Source: an uncultured Aquimarina sp. (lineage in GTDB: Bacteria; Bacteroidota; Bacteroidia; Flavobacteriales; Flavobacteriaceae). Taken from it: a stretch of 64,000 nucleotides of DNA. A program made the position numbers and the translations under genes. Shown here piece after piece: positions 8,106-16,835 of this stretch. Below the pieces are notes generated by a model. It was not told the DNA's origin. It did no database searches and was given only the letters and a program-made list of their open reading frames with translations. Within the stretch, counting starts at the first letter, position 1, and every line of letters begins with the position of its first letter. Location of the stretch: the NCBI GenBank assembly GCA_937958985.1, contig CALGLV010000009.1, positions 62,001 through 126,000 of the forward strand, read 5' to 3'.

Positions 8106-8909
8106 ATGGCCTTATTCAAAAAGAATATATTTGGACAATATTTAATAGTAAAAAAATGGTTAATTCGAATTTTAGGAGCATTAACACATCGTCGTTACCG
8201 CGGATTTAACGAATTAGCGATTGAGGGTAGTGAAATTATTAAAAATTTACCTCATAACAATGTGTTATTCGTTTCGAACCATCAAACCTATTTTGCCGAT
8301 GTAGTAGCAATGTACCATGTGTTTAATGCTAGTTTAAGTGGTCGTGTAGATTCTATTAAAAATGTAGGATACTTATGGCAACCAAAAATGAATTTCTATT
8401 ATATCGCTGCTAAGGAAACAATGCGAGCAGGGTGGTTAACCAAAATTTTTGCTTACGCAGGAGCCATTACTGTCGAAAGAACATGGCGCTCGGCAGGAAA
8501 AGATATTAATCGACAAGTTAAAATTAGTGATATCACTAATATTACTAGAGCCTTGGACGATGGTTGGGTGGTTACATTTCCGCAAGGAACAACCAAACCT
8601 TTTAAACCTATTAGAAGGGGAACAGCACATATTATTAAAAAGCATAAACCTATTGTAGTTCCTATAGTTATTGATGGATTTCGTCGTTCATTTGATAAAA
8701 AAGGGCTTAGAATTAAGAAGAAAGGAATACTGCAATCTTTTGTAATTAAAGAGCCTTTAGAGATTGATTATGAGAATGATAGTATTGATAAAATTGTAGA
8801 ACAGTTAGAATACGCAATTGAGCAACACCCATCGTTTTTGAAAGTGATACCTCAAAAAGATATTGAAGAGCAAGAAGCTTTAAACAAATTAAGAGAGTGG
8901 GAATATTAA
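8106..8909 (+). CDS. 1-acyl-glycerol-3-phosphate acyltransferase (PlsC-like)
   Basis: A 267-residue acyltransferase of the PlsC/LPLAT family, which adds the second acyl chain in phospholipid synthesis or modifies lysolipids. The catalytic block is SNHQTYFAD (57-65). Here five residues separate His59 from Asp65, whereas the textbook motif is HX4D. Block III reads FPQG (158-161) instead of FPEG. I believe both are normal for this Flavobacteriia subfamily, but that is recollection. The N-terminus has a short hydrophobic segment, so it is probably membrane-associated. It lies in line with the Nudix and DUF4159 genes. Confidence 0.85.
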   Translation: MALFKKNIFGQYLIVKKWLIRILGALTHRRYRGFNELAIEGSEIIKNLPHNNVLFVSNHQTYFADVVAMYHVFNASLSGRVDSIKNVGYLWQPKMNFYYIAAKETMRAGWLTKIFAYAGAITVERTWRSAGKDINRQVKISDITNITRALDDGWVVTFPQGTTKPFKPIRRGTAHIIKKHKPIVVPIVIDGFRRSFDKKGLRIKKKGILQSFVIKEPLEIDYENDSIDKIVEQLEYAIEQHPSFLKVIPQKDIEEQEALNKLREWEY

Positions 8910-8946
8910 TGCTCAATTAACTATATACTATTTAAAATAATTAGAA

Positions 8947-9585
8947 TTGAGATTTTTATACTTCATAATGTTATTGATGTGTAATACACTATTTGGACAA
9001 CAAATAGCGGTATTACACTATAATGGTGGAGGAGATTGGTATAGTAACCCTACGGCATTACCTAATTTGGTTAAGTTTTGTAATAGCAAACTCAAAACCA
9101 ATATCGATGAAAAAATAGCAGAAGTAACTCCAGGAAGTCCAGATCTTTTCGATTACCCATATATTCATGCCACAGGACACGGAAATATATTATTTGATGA
9201 TACTGAATTAGAAAACTTGCAAAATTATCTAAACAGTGGCGGGTTTCTTCATATCGACGACAATTATGGGATGAAGAAATATGCAAAAAAAGAGATTTTA
9301 AAATTATTTCCTGCAAAAAAACTAATTGAAATAGGGCTAGATCATCCAATTTTCAAAAATAAGTTCTCGTTTCCTCAAGGACTTCCAAAAATACATGAAC
9401 ACGATAACAAAGCGCCAGTAGCCGAGGGTATATTTATTAATGGCAGGTTGGCTTTGTTACTAACTTATGAAAGTGATTTAGGTGACGGTTGGGAAGATGC
9501 TGAAGTACATAACGACCCAGAAGAAATTAGAGAAAAAGCCTTGAAAATGGGAGCCAATATTATAAATTATGCTTTTTCTAACTAA
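8947..9585 (+). CDS. DUF4159 domain-containing exported protein
   Basis: A 212-residue protein with a signal peptide (MRFLYFIMLLMCNTLFGQ). The start is TTG; the next ATG is six codons further and would shorten the signal. The DUF4159 body contains LHYNGGGDWYSNPT, YPYIHATGHGNI, GFLHIDDNYGMKKYA and FPQGLPKIHEHDNKAP. DUF4159 adopts a fold like the glutamine amidotransferase/ThuA group, but its activity is not known. The stop overlaps the ATG of the next gene (TAATG), which points to translational coupling with the RNA methyltransferase. Confidence 0.85.
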   Translation: MRFLYFIMLLMCNTLFGQQIAVLHYNGGGDWYSNPTALPNLVKFCNSKLKTNIDEKIAEVTPGSPDLFDYPYIHATGHGNILFDDTELENLQNYLNSGGFLHIDDNYGMKKYAKKEILKLFPAKKLIEIGLDHPIFKNKFSFPQGLPKIHEHDNKAPVAEGIFINGRLALLLTYESDLGDGWEDAEVHNDPEEIREKALKMGANIINYAFSN

Positions 9586-10100
9586 TGCAACTGCAACACC
9601 ACAATACTAATTTTACTCCATTTAATTTTGAAATTATTATACTTTGTGATGGTGTAAATTCGCCCGCAAATAAAGGCGGCTTATTGCGGTTAGCAGATAG
9701 TTTTGGTGTTAAAAAAGTAATATTTGCAAATACAGATTTAGATATTTCTAGTCCAAGACTTAAACGTACTGCTCGGTCTACTCAAAATTGGATTGAAACA
9801 GAAACAACTAACAATATTTCTGAAACCCTTGAAAAATATACTAATGATGACTTTGTGCCTATTGCTTTGGAAATAACCCAAAAAAGTATTGCGTTACAAA
9901 AAATATCTTTTTTAAATTTAAAAAAGATAATATTGATTATTGGAGACGAAAGTACAGGGGTGTCAAATTCTATTTTAAGCAAATGCGACTACCAAATGCA
10001 TATTACTATGTTTGGTAAAAACACAAGTATGAATGTGTCTCAGGCAACTTCAATTGCGTTATATGAAATAACTAAACAACTTACAGATGTCAACGAGTAA
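9585..10100 (+). CDS. SpoU/TrmH-type RNA 2'-O-methyltransferase
   Basis: A 171-residue SPOUT-class enzyme. The three motifs are present: SPANKGGLLRLAD (26-38), LIIGDESTGVS (117-127) and SMNVSQATSIALYE (148-161), which build the knotted SAM site. It should methylate a ribose 2'-OH in tRNA or rRNA; the exact target cannot be read from sequence. The length fits the short TrmH/TrmL forms without an extra substrate-binding domain. It overlaps both neighbours: one base at its start with DUF4159 and 14 bases at its end with the permease gene. Confidence 0.9.
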   Translation: MQLQHHNTNFTPFNFEIIILCDGVNSPANKGGLLRLADSFGVKKVIFANTDLDISSPRLKRTARSTQNWIETETTNNISETLEKYTNDDFVPIALEITQKSIALQKISFLNLKKIILIIGDESTGVSNSILSKCDYQMHITMFGKNTSMNVSQATSIALYEITKQLTDVNE

Positions 10101-11178
10101 AGCTATAAGTAACGGTATATTAAGAGCGATAAGTATAATTCTTGGAGTTATATTGCTATTATTTTTTCTTTATTTAATCCGCTCAGTATTATTATATGTT
10201 TTAATTGGCGCTATTATTTCGCTAGTGGGTAGGCCTTTAATGCTTTTTTTTACTACAAAGTTAAAAATGAAGTCGGGTTTAGCTGTTGGTATTTGTTTGT
10301 TTATTTTCTTACTATTTTTTACGGGAATTATAGCACTTTTTGTACCGGTATTAGCCGAGCAGTATCAAAACATAACAGAAATTGATATTAGTCAATTAGA
10401 ATTAGATGTTGATAGATTAATAGGAGAGTTTACAGAGTATTTTAAAATTGAAAGATTAAATGTTCGGGACTTAGTAAATCAAATTGATTTTATTAAATAC
10501 TTAGATGATAAACGCGTTCCAGAAGTATTAGGTAGCGTATTTGGAGGATTAGGTAGTTTTATGATAGGTCTTTTTTCTGTAATTTTTATAGCTTTTTTTA
10601 CTTTAAAAGATAGTAAGCTGCTAGAAAAAAGTTTATTAGCATTTGCTAAAACGGAAGATGAAAATAAATTTTCAAATGCGTTTTCTAAAATAAAAGAGTT
10701 GCTATCGCGCTATTTTGTAGGCTTGCTTTTTCAAGTCATTATATTGTTTGTATTGTACTCTGTTTTACTATTATTTATAGGGATTGATAATCCTATTGCA
10801 GTGGCCTTAATTGGTGCTTTTCTTAATTTAATACCTTATTTAGGACCTTTAATTAGTATTGGTATTATGATTTTGTTTGCAATTACAGGAAATTTAGACA
10901 GCTCTTTTTCAGACGTGATTTTACCAAAAATTATTTGGTTGGGATCGGGTTTTATAGGAATTCAGTTAATTGATAATTTTGCAAACCAACCCATAATATT
11001 TGGAAATAGTGTTCGATCGCATCCTTTGGAAATATTTTTAGCGATATTAATTTTTGGTTTGTTATTTGGAATAGGAGGGCTTATAGCTGCCGTGCCTTTA
11101 TACACGGCGATTAAAGTAATTTCAAAAGAATTTTTATCGGAATATAAAATAGTACAATACCTAACTAAAGAAATCTAA
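10087..11178 (+). CDS. AI-2E family (PerM-like) membrane permease
   Basis: A 363-residue integral membrane protein with about eight hydrophobic segments (for example near residues 16-35, 37-55, 60-85 and 150-172, with several beyond 205). The motif IPYLGPLISIG in the C-terminal half is characteristic of the family. Members have been linked to autoinducer-2 export or sodium/proton exchange, and most are uncharacterised, so no substrate is assigned. Translation starts inside the end of the methyltransferase gene, which suggests an operon. Confidence 0.9.
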   Translation: MSTSKAISNGILRAISIILGVILLLFFLYLIRSVLLYVLIGAIISLVGRPLMLFFTTKLKMKSGLAVGICLFIFLLFFTGIIALFVPVLAEQYQNITEIDISQLELDVDRLIGEFTEYFKIERLNVRDLVNQIDFIKYLDDKRVPEVLGSVFGGLGSFMIGLFSVIFIAFFTLKDSKLLEKSLLAFAKTEDENKFSNAFSKIKELLSRYFVGLLFQVIILFVLYSVLLLFIGIDNPIAVALIGAFLNLIPYLGPLISIGIMILFAITGNLDSSFSDVILPKIIWLGSGFIGIQLIDNFANQPIIFGNSVRSHPLEIFLAILIFGLLFGIGGLIAAVPLYTAIKVISKEFLSEYKIVQYLTKEI

Positions 11179-11182
11179 TTTT

Positions 11183-12364
11183 TTGAATTTAGAAGTTTTA
11201 AAATCAGATATTCAAGCTTTTTTAAATACTAATTTATCAAAGAAAGGGACAAGTATTGCGCTTAAAAAATCGCCATTTTTAAAGGTTTCTTCTCAGGAAT
11301 TAGCACAACAATTAGTAGGCAAACAAAAAGCAAAAAACAAACTGCCTAGCTGGTTTAATAATAATTCAATTTACTATCCGCCAAGTTTAAACTTAGAACA
11401 AACTTCCTCAGAAAAAACCGCAAATTATAAAGCGGGTTTAGTATCGGGTACTACGCTTGTCGATAGTACAGGAGGCTTTGGTATTGATAGTGTAGCTTTC
11501 TCTAAAAAAGTAACAACCGTTTTTCATTGCGAATTAAATACCGAATTACAGCAAATAGCGGCACATAATTTTTCGATCTTCAGTTGTAATAATATAGAAT
11601 CAAATAATTGTAACGGTATTGAATTTGCTTTAAATCATTCAAATGTCGATTGGGTTTACATAGACCCTTCCCGTAGAAATGAAGCTAAAGGGAAAGTGTT
11701 TTTTTTAGAAGATTGCTTACCTAATGTGCCTGTTGTTGTAGATGAGTTGTTGGATGTTGCAACTTCAGTTTTAGTTAAAACAGCTCCAATTCTTGATATC
11801 TCTATAGGTTTACGAGAACTTAAATATGTAAAAGAAATACATATTGTAGCTGTAAACAACGAAGTAAAAGAATTGTTGTGGGTGCTCAATAAATCGAATA
11901 CTTCAAATCCATCAATACATATGGTAACGATGTACGACGCTTTCGAAAATAATTTGATGGTTAAATTAGGAGTTGAGCAAATGAGTAGTGCAGACTTCAG
12001 TGACCCTTTAAAATATCTTTATGAGCCCTATGCACCGTTAATGAAAGCAGGAATGTTTAATTGGTTGTCAGAGGCTTTTAAAGCAAAAAAAATTCACAGT
12101 CAAACACATTTATATACAACCAACGAGTTTATTGACTTTCCTGGGCGTAAATTTGAAATTTTAGCAGTTTATCCTTTCAATAAGAGTGCTATGCGATTAT
12201 TGGTTAAGTCAAAAACAAATGTTGTTTCAAAAAATTTTAAAATGAGTGTGGCTGAAATTCGTAAAAAGTATAAATTACAAGAAGGATTGGAACAGTATTT
12301 GTTTTTTGTAACCGACGCAACTAACAAACCAATTGTTATTGAATGTAAAAAGATTTCAAACTAA
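11183..12364 (+). CDS. Class I SAM-dependent methyltransferase with THUMP-like domain
   Basis: A 393-residue protein starting at TTG, four bases after the permease stop. The SAM-binding loop is VDSTGGFGID (93-102) and the catalytic-site-like motif is VYIDPSRR (158-165), which resembles the DPPY-type motif of nucleic-acid methyltransferases. The C-terminal part carries FPGRKFEILAVYPFNKSAMR, typical of the THUMP-like methyltransferases of Bacteroidota. The substrate is probably an RNA, but this is not shown. The stop overlaps the next ATG (TAATG). Confidence 0.85.
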   Translation: MNLEVLKSDIQAFLNTNLSKKGTSIALKKSPFLKVSSQELAQQLVGKQKAKNKLPSWFNNNSIYYPPSLNLEQTSSEKTANYKAGLVSGTTLVDSTGGFGIDSVAFSKKVTTVFHCELNTELQQIAAHNFSIFSCNNIESNNCNGIEFALNHSNVDWVYIDPSRRNEAKGKVFFLEDCLPNVPVVVDELLDVATSVLVKTAPILDISIGLRELKYVKEIHIVAVNNEVKELLWVLNKSNTSNPSIHMVTMYDAFENNLMVKLGVEQMSSADFSDPLKYLYEPYAPLMKAGMFNWLSEAFKAKKIHSQTHLYTTNEFIDFPGRKFEILAVYPFNKSAMRLLVKSKTNVVSKNFKMSVAEIRKKYKLQEGLEQYLFFVTDATNKPIVIECKKISN

Positions 12365-12939
12365 TGAAGTATTTATTAATTACCCTTATTTTTTTTAGCT
12401 CCTTATCGCTTTTTTCTCAATGTGATTTTGAAATTATAGAATTTAACGATTTGCGTATAAATGCTACTTCTAAAGAAATGTATGTTCTTAAGGAAAATCA
12501 AGAAGCATTAACGGGAGATTACGTATTGTTTTCAATGTATACCGACGGAAAATCAAAACATTTATTAGTTACTTATTCCAGAGTGGCGAGGCATCAATTT
12601 CCTGATTTTTGTTTAGGGAAAGACTCTTTTTTAAGGTTTACTTTTAAAGATGGTACCTCAGCAAAACTAAATTACAGAGGCGATGATGTTTGTAAAAAAC
12701 AAACCAAACACCCTACCAGAGCTAATTTTAAAGCATTAAAAACAGAATTTAAATTCGAAGTCGATGCTAAGTCGGTTCAAAAATTAAAGCAGAACAAGGT
12801 TCTTAATTTTACAATTTCAGGTAGAGGAGGTATATCTTTTACGTATGCTGTAGAAAATAAAATTGACGATAGTAATTTAGAAACGGTTACTTATCCTTCT
12901 TCTTACTTCAAAAAAACGTTGCCGTGCTTAGAATTTTAG
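12364..12939 (+). CDS. Exported protein of unknown function
   Basis: I do not recognise this 191-residue protein. It starts with a clear signal peptide (MKYLLITLIFFSSLSLFSQ), so it is sent to the periplasm or outer surface. The mature part looks beta-rich, with four cysteines (two near the start and end, a pair-like C-x(8)-type spacing not obvious) and a basic stretch KKQTKHPTRANFK. It is the last gene of the tight run that begins at DUF4159, starting within the previous stop codon. Confidence 0.7.
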   Translation: MKYLLITLIFFSSLSLFSQCDFEIIEFNDLRINATSKEMYVLKENQEALTGDYVLFSMYTDGKSKHLLVTYSRVARHQFPDFCLGKDSFLRFTFKDGTSAKLNYRGDDVCKKQTKHPTRANFKALKTEFKFEVDAKSVQKLKQNKVLNFTISGRGGISFTYAVENKIDDSNLETVTYPSSYFKKTLPCLEF

Positions 12940-12957
12940 TAGTGGATTAAATTATAA

Positions 12958-13674
12958 TCAACTATTTTTCATCCCCCAAAGGTATAAAAGGCCGGTACTT
13001 ATAGCTATTGCAAAACTTAATAAAGTACCTATTAAAACATATTCGGTTAGCTTTCGGTCTTTGGATTTTGACAGGTCTCCAAATCTGAAAACAGATTTTG
13101 CTGTTAATAAAAAGCCTATAGCTCCCCATTGATTTAGGATTACAAAACAAAGCACAAAAAGACGTTCTAAAATACCAATATATTTACCTGCTTGCTTTAA
13201 TGATTTGTTAGGACTGTTTTCTTCTAGTTTCCATTTTCCCATAATAACCTTCATAAATACCGACGATACAAAGGTTACATTCAATATAGAAAACAATAAA
13301 AATAAGTTTTTCGAGGTGTTTAAAAATTCAAAATTAAGTTCAAATCCCGTATAACTTAGCGTTACAATTAATAGTATTAATAAGTGTACTAGTTGATCTA
13401 TTATAAATAAAGACCGTGTGTTTTTTTTAGTTTCAAAGTACATTTTCAAAACATCAACAATACCATGAGTTATTAATATAGCTACAATTCCTACCCAATA
13501 GTTGAAATCAAAACCAAGTAATACAATCAATGCAATTGCATGTATTGCAAGGTGTACATACAAAAACTTAGATCGAATTTTATTTTCCTGTTTGCTTTTA
13601 ACCCATTTGTTAGATTGAAAAACAAAATCTCCCAATATATGTGCAATCAATAGTTTTAGTCCGAATAAAATCAT
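12958..13674 (-). CDS. DUF3307 family membrane protein
   Basis: A 238-residue integral membrane protein. It opens with LKLLIAHILGDFVFQSNKWVKSK, the DUF3307 signature (hydrophobic helix with HxxGDFxxQ). About six further hydrophobic segments follow. Its function is unknown. Its start lies two bases after the satD stop on the same strand, so the pair is one transcription unit. DUF3307-SatD pairs recur in other bacteria as far as I recall. It converges on the secreted unknown with an 18-base gap. Confidence 0.87.
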   Translation of the reverse strand: MILFGLKLLIAHILGDFVFQSNKWVKSKQENKIRSKFLYVHLAIHAIALIVLLGFDFNYWVGIVAILITHGIVDVLKMYFETKKNTRSLFIIDQLVHLLILLIVTLSYTGFELNFEFLNTSKNLFLLFSILNVTFVSSVFMKVIMGKWKLEENSPNKSLKQAGKYIGILERLFVLCFVILNQWGAIGFLLTAKSVFRFGDLSKSKDRKLTEYVLIGTLLSFAIAISTGLLYLWGMKNS

Positions 13675-13676
13675 TT

Positions 13677-14270
13677 TTATGGAATATGCTTTAGGTAATA
13701 TTGATTCAATTTTAATATTTCGTCAAAACCACCTCTGCTAAGTAACTCACTTACATTGCTTTGTGATTTATTAAGCAATTTAGCCAATTCTTTTTGATTT
13801 TTTTTAGGGTTTTCTATAGCTGTCGTTATCGCTTCAGCAACTGCGGGTGTCCAATTATTAATAGTTAACGCACTTAAATGAAGCATTAAATTTATAGTTT
13901 CATTAAAAAGGGTATCATTTGTAGCTATTGCCAAATAGTGCTTGTTAAGTTGTTCAAAACAGTTTCCTGAGTTGATATAAGCATTGCCATTAGATTCGCT
14001 TATTGTATTACTCACATGCGATACTTCACCCAAGCCAATAGCTATTCGAACGTCTAATCCTTTAAATTGTTTTAGTTTGGCCTTTATGTGTAATGAAGTA
14101 AGTAGAGCGCTCTTAGGTGCTATTGCAAGTTGAAAACTATCGCCCCTAAAAATTTCCCAATCATTAGGTACTGTTCCATAAATAGTAAGTACTTCTTTTA
14201 ACGAAACCAACCAACTATTTACGTCGTGTTCTCTTGAATTTACAATATCACCAGTTAATATTGCGATCAT
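13677..14270 (-). CDS. SatD family protein: cyclase-fold-like domain plus helix-turn-helix
   Basis: A 197-residue SatD family protein. It begins MIAILTGDIVNSR, the family signature. Three blocks look like a class III nucleotidyl cyclase: TGDIVNSR (6-13, D8), FRGDSFQLAIA (41-51, D44) and VRIAIGLGEV (74-83). Their order and spacing match the two metal-binding aspartates and the RIGIxxG strand of adenylate cyclases. A helix-turn-helix follows at about 159-177 (QKELAKLLNKSQSNVSELL). The cyclase resemblance is my inference; the family is usually listed without a function. It is upstream of and coupled to DUF3307, and three palindromes precede it, which suggests it represses its own operon. Confidence 0.85.
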   Translation of the reverse strand: MIAILTGDIVNSREHDVNSWLVSLKEVLTIYGTVPNDWEIFRGDSFQLAIAPKSALLTSLHIKAKLKQFKGLDVRIAIGLGEVSHVSNTISESNGNAYINSGNCFEQLNKHYLAIATNDTLFNETINLMLHLSALTINNWTPAVAEAITTAIENPKKNQKELAKLLNKSQSNVSELLSRGGFDEILKLNQYYLKHIP

Positions 14271-14304
14271 AATAAGGTAGTATTAGTGAAACTATTTCAA
14301 TAAA

Positions 14305-14382
14305 TATATCGTATTATAGTACGATATACAAAAATATCGGCTTATAATACGATATTTATGATTATCGGCTTAAAAAACGATA
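14305..14382. promoter_or_regulatory. Three palindromic operators with an exact 28-bp period upstream of satD
   Basis: Three 20-bp units of form TATCG-N10-CGATA lie at 14307-14326, 14335-14354 and 14363-14382. Their starts are exactly 28 bp apart and the eight-base gaps between units are equal. The first unit is the most symmetric, with nine-base arms TATATCGTA and TACGATATA. Six half-sites therefore alternate at 15- and 13-bp steps. The array lies between satD and gldFG and is the only upstream DNA satD has. The likely binder is the helix-turn-helix of SatD. Confidence 0.75.
14329..14336 (-). promoter_or_regulatory. Candidate satD promoter -7 element
   Basis: On the minus strand this reads TATTTTTG, matching TAnnTTTG. 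It falls in the gap between the first and second palindromes, with about 55 bases to the satD start codon, so a protein bound to the array would cover it. A -33 TTTG was not found at the usual distance. Confidence 0.4.
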
Positions 14383-14390
14383 ATTAAACC

Positions 14391-16763
14391 TTATTTAGTA
14401 AATTTTATGCGTCTGTTTAAATAGAATAACGAATACAACAGAGCTATAAATAAAAGAGGCAAAATAAGTACTGTCCACTGCCAAAAGCTTTTGTCGGTAC
14501 TAACTTTAGTAAGGTTGAGTAAAGGTATTTGCAATTGCTTTGCTTTTAAGGCTACCAAGCCTTTATCTTCTAATAAATAATTTACCGTATTTAGTAAAAA
14601 TTCTTTATTACCGTATTGGCGTTTGCTAATAGGGTCGTAGCCTAAAGGAAGGGGAGTACCTTTGGAGGCTTCATTTTTAATAACATCACCGTCGGATATT
14701 AATACAAGACTTCCTTTTTGAGTATCTGTTATAAAGTTATCGTAGTCAAATGGTAAAATTCTGTTTTTATAAGCGCTTTTAATAGGGCCTTCTAAAAGAA
14801 CACCTAAAACTTGCTCTTTTGTGGTATAGTATTCTTTAGGTTTGGGGGTAGTAATTTTATTTAAGCTTAGTTCTGCGGGAACACCTCTTAATTTTGTTAG
14901 TGGACTTGTGGTTAAAAGAGTTGTTTTAATAACCTTATTTTTTAATAATTCTATAGGACTACTAAAATTGAATTTTACAGCTTCTATATTTTTAGTAATA
15001 ATGTGATCATTACCTACTGCTAAGGTTGAAAAACCCCAGTTGTAAGGTAAATATTGAGTATTTTCTCCTTCACCTTCAGCTAATACTATAGGGGCACTGT
15101 AATAATCATCAATTAACAAAGGATTAATTCTAGCTCCATAAGCAAAAAAGAAATCATTTAACTTTAAGTCGTTAATCCAAGTAAGGGTTTTAAAATTAGG
15201 ATTGTTAAAAATACTATCCTTTTCAGCATTAACCATGTCAATTAAATGCAATTGCTTATTCCCTTGTAAAAGATGCTGATCTAAAATTAATTTTTGCGTT
15301 TCAGAAAAGCTACGAGTGGGCTTAGCATTAATTAGTAAATCGTATTTAAGTAATTCTTTTAACTCTTGTTTAGGTGTACTAGAATTCGTATTTATTGTAA
15401 TAGGACGTACCGTATATTTTTGTTGAAGACTTCTTAAAAAGTCAAGAATATAAATGTCCTTAAGTTGCTCGTTCCCTTTAAGAATCGCTATTTTTTTAGT
15501 GCTTTTTGCAGTTAATTGTTTTAGAATATTAGTAAATGCATATTCCAGGTTTTGAATAGATTCTGTAGTACGTTCTTCTGTGGAAGCCCCCAATCTATTT
15601 TTTAATAAAGGAACTTTAATACTTTTATCCTTGTAGTACATAATAGCCCAAGGAAGTACAATTTCCTTTTTTAAAGCGCCTTCAAATTGAGTACTTACTT
15701 CGGCAGGAGTAACCCCTAGTTTTTTTAATTGCTGTAAGTTTTGATTTCGGAGCTCAATAGGCTCTAAAGGGTTTACAACACTAAACGCAACTAACGGATT
15801 TACCGAACTAAAGCTTTCTAGCAATTGCAGTGTTTCGCGTTGTAAGCGTTTAAATTCGGGAGGGAGTTCGCCTGCGAGTAATACATCTATAACAATAGGC
15901 GTATTAATTGGTAATAAAATATGTTGTGAGGTTTCAGAAAGGCTAAAGCGTTTATCTTTCGTTAAATCAAAACGGTAATGAGTAACTACGCCTAAGGTTC
16001 CAAATAATACAATTCCTGCAATAATTAAAAGCGTGGTTTTATTAAAAAAAACGGTTTTCTGGATGCTAAAAATAGTAGCTAAAATAAAGAGCGCAGTAAG
16101 GCATAAAAAATAAATAACATCTCGAGTATCTATAACCCCTTCACTTATTCTAGAATAGTGGTAGTTAATACCTAAAACATCCCACGAAATATATTTTTGT
16201 AGTATGGGAATATTTTCAAAACCTATGTAAAATATAAAGCATCCCAATATAGCAAGTATTAAAGCTATAGTTTGGTTTTTAGTCAAGCTAGAAGTAAAGA
16301 TTCCTATAGCTGTAAAGGATGTTAATAAAAGCAATAAAGCAATATAGGAGCCCATAATGCTACCTAAATCAATGTTTCCTTGGGGTTGTGCTAATTGAGA
16401 TATGGCAAAAACGTATATAAGAGAAGGCAATAAGGCAATAATTCCAATGGTGATAACACCTAAAAATTTGCCGAAAATTAATTTGAAAATACTAATAGGT
16501 TTCGTCAACAATAACTCTAAAGTACCTTGTTTACTTTCTTCAGCAAAAGTATGCATACTAATTGCAGGTATCAAAAAAGTAAAAAGCCACGGTGTAAGCT
16601 CAAAAAAAGAAGCTAAACTAGCAAAACCACTATCGGGGATATTAAACGAACCTTCTAAAACCCATAAAAATAGGCCTGTAAAAATGTAAAAACTGGCTAA
16701 AAAAATAAAGCCAATAGCAGTAGAAAAAAAATAGTGTAGTTCCTTTTTAAGCAGTGCAATCAT
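14391..16763 (-). CDS. gldFG: Fused GldF-GldG gliding motility ABC transporter protein
   Basis: One uninterrupted 790-residue ORF holds two proteins that are separate in Flavobacterium johnsoniae. Residues 1-240 are GldF, an ABC-2 permease with six membrane segments (about 12-36, 57-76, 101-121, 138-158, 165-184, 217-236). From about 241 the GldG part begins with its own membrane helix (243-261), then YRFDLTKDKRFSLSE, a long extracytoplasmic Gldg/IFT52-like domain, and a C-terminal helix (about 761-781) ending in basic residues. The joined permease would keep the normal GldG topology. The ATPase GldA is not in the window. The gene follows the DUF62 gene by 72 bases on the same strand. Confidence 0.9.
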   Translation of the reverse strand: MIALLKKELHYFFSTAIGFIFLASFYIFTGLFLWVLEGSFNIPDSGFASLASFFELTPWLFTFLIPAISMHTFAEESKQGTLELLLTKPISIFKLIFGKFLGVITIGIIALLPSLIYVFAISQLAQPQGNIDLGSIMGSYIALLLLLTSFTAIGIFTSSLTKNQTIALILAILGCFIFYIGFENIPILQKYISWDVLGINYHYSRISEGVIDTRDVIYFLCLTALFILATIFSIQKTVFFNKTTLLIIAGIVLFGTLGVVTHYRFDLTKDKRFSLSETSQHILLPINTPIVIDVLLAGELPPEFKRLQRETLQLLESFSSVNPLVAFSVVNPLEPIELRNQNLQQLKKLGVTPAEVSTQFEGALKKEIVLPWAIMYYKDKSIKVPLLKNRLGASTEERTTESIQNLEYAFTNILKQLTAKSTKKIAILKGNEQLKDIYILDFLRSLQQKYTVRPITINTNSSTPKQELKELLKYDLLINAKPTRSFSETQKLILDQHLLQGNKQLHLIDMVNAEKDSIFNNPNFKTLTWINDLKLNDFFFAYGARINPLLIDDYYSAPIVLAEGEGENTQYLPYNWGFSTLAVGNDHIITKNIEAVKFNFSSPIELLKNKVIKTTLLTTSPLTKLRGVPAELSLNKITTPKPKEYYTTKEQVLGVLLEGPIKSAYKNRILPFDYDNFITDTQKGSLVLISDGDVIKNEASKGTPLPLGYDPISKRQYGNKEFLLNTVNYLLEDKGLVALKAKQLQIPLLNLTKVSTDKSFWQWTVLILPLLFIALLYSLFYLNRRIKFTK

Positions 16764-16835
16764 TTATAAATAATATCTATTTTTAATTGAAAAATAAGAT
16801 TTAAGGAGTCATTTAAGTGATTCTAAATTCAACCT

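Noticed and set aside
14305-14382. Regularly spaced repeats considered as a tiny CRISPR array
   Set aside because: The units are 20-bp palindromes with eight-base gaps that do not look like spacers, no cas genes are present, and the site is a promoter region.
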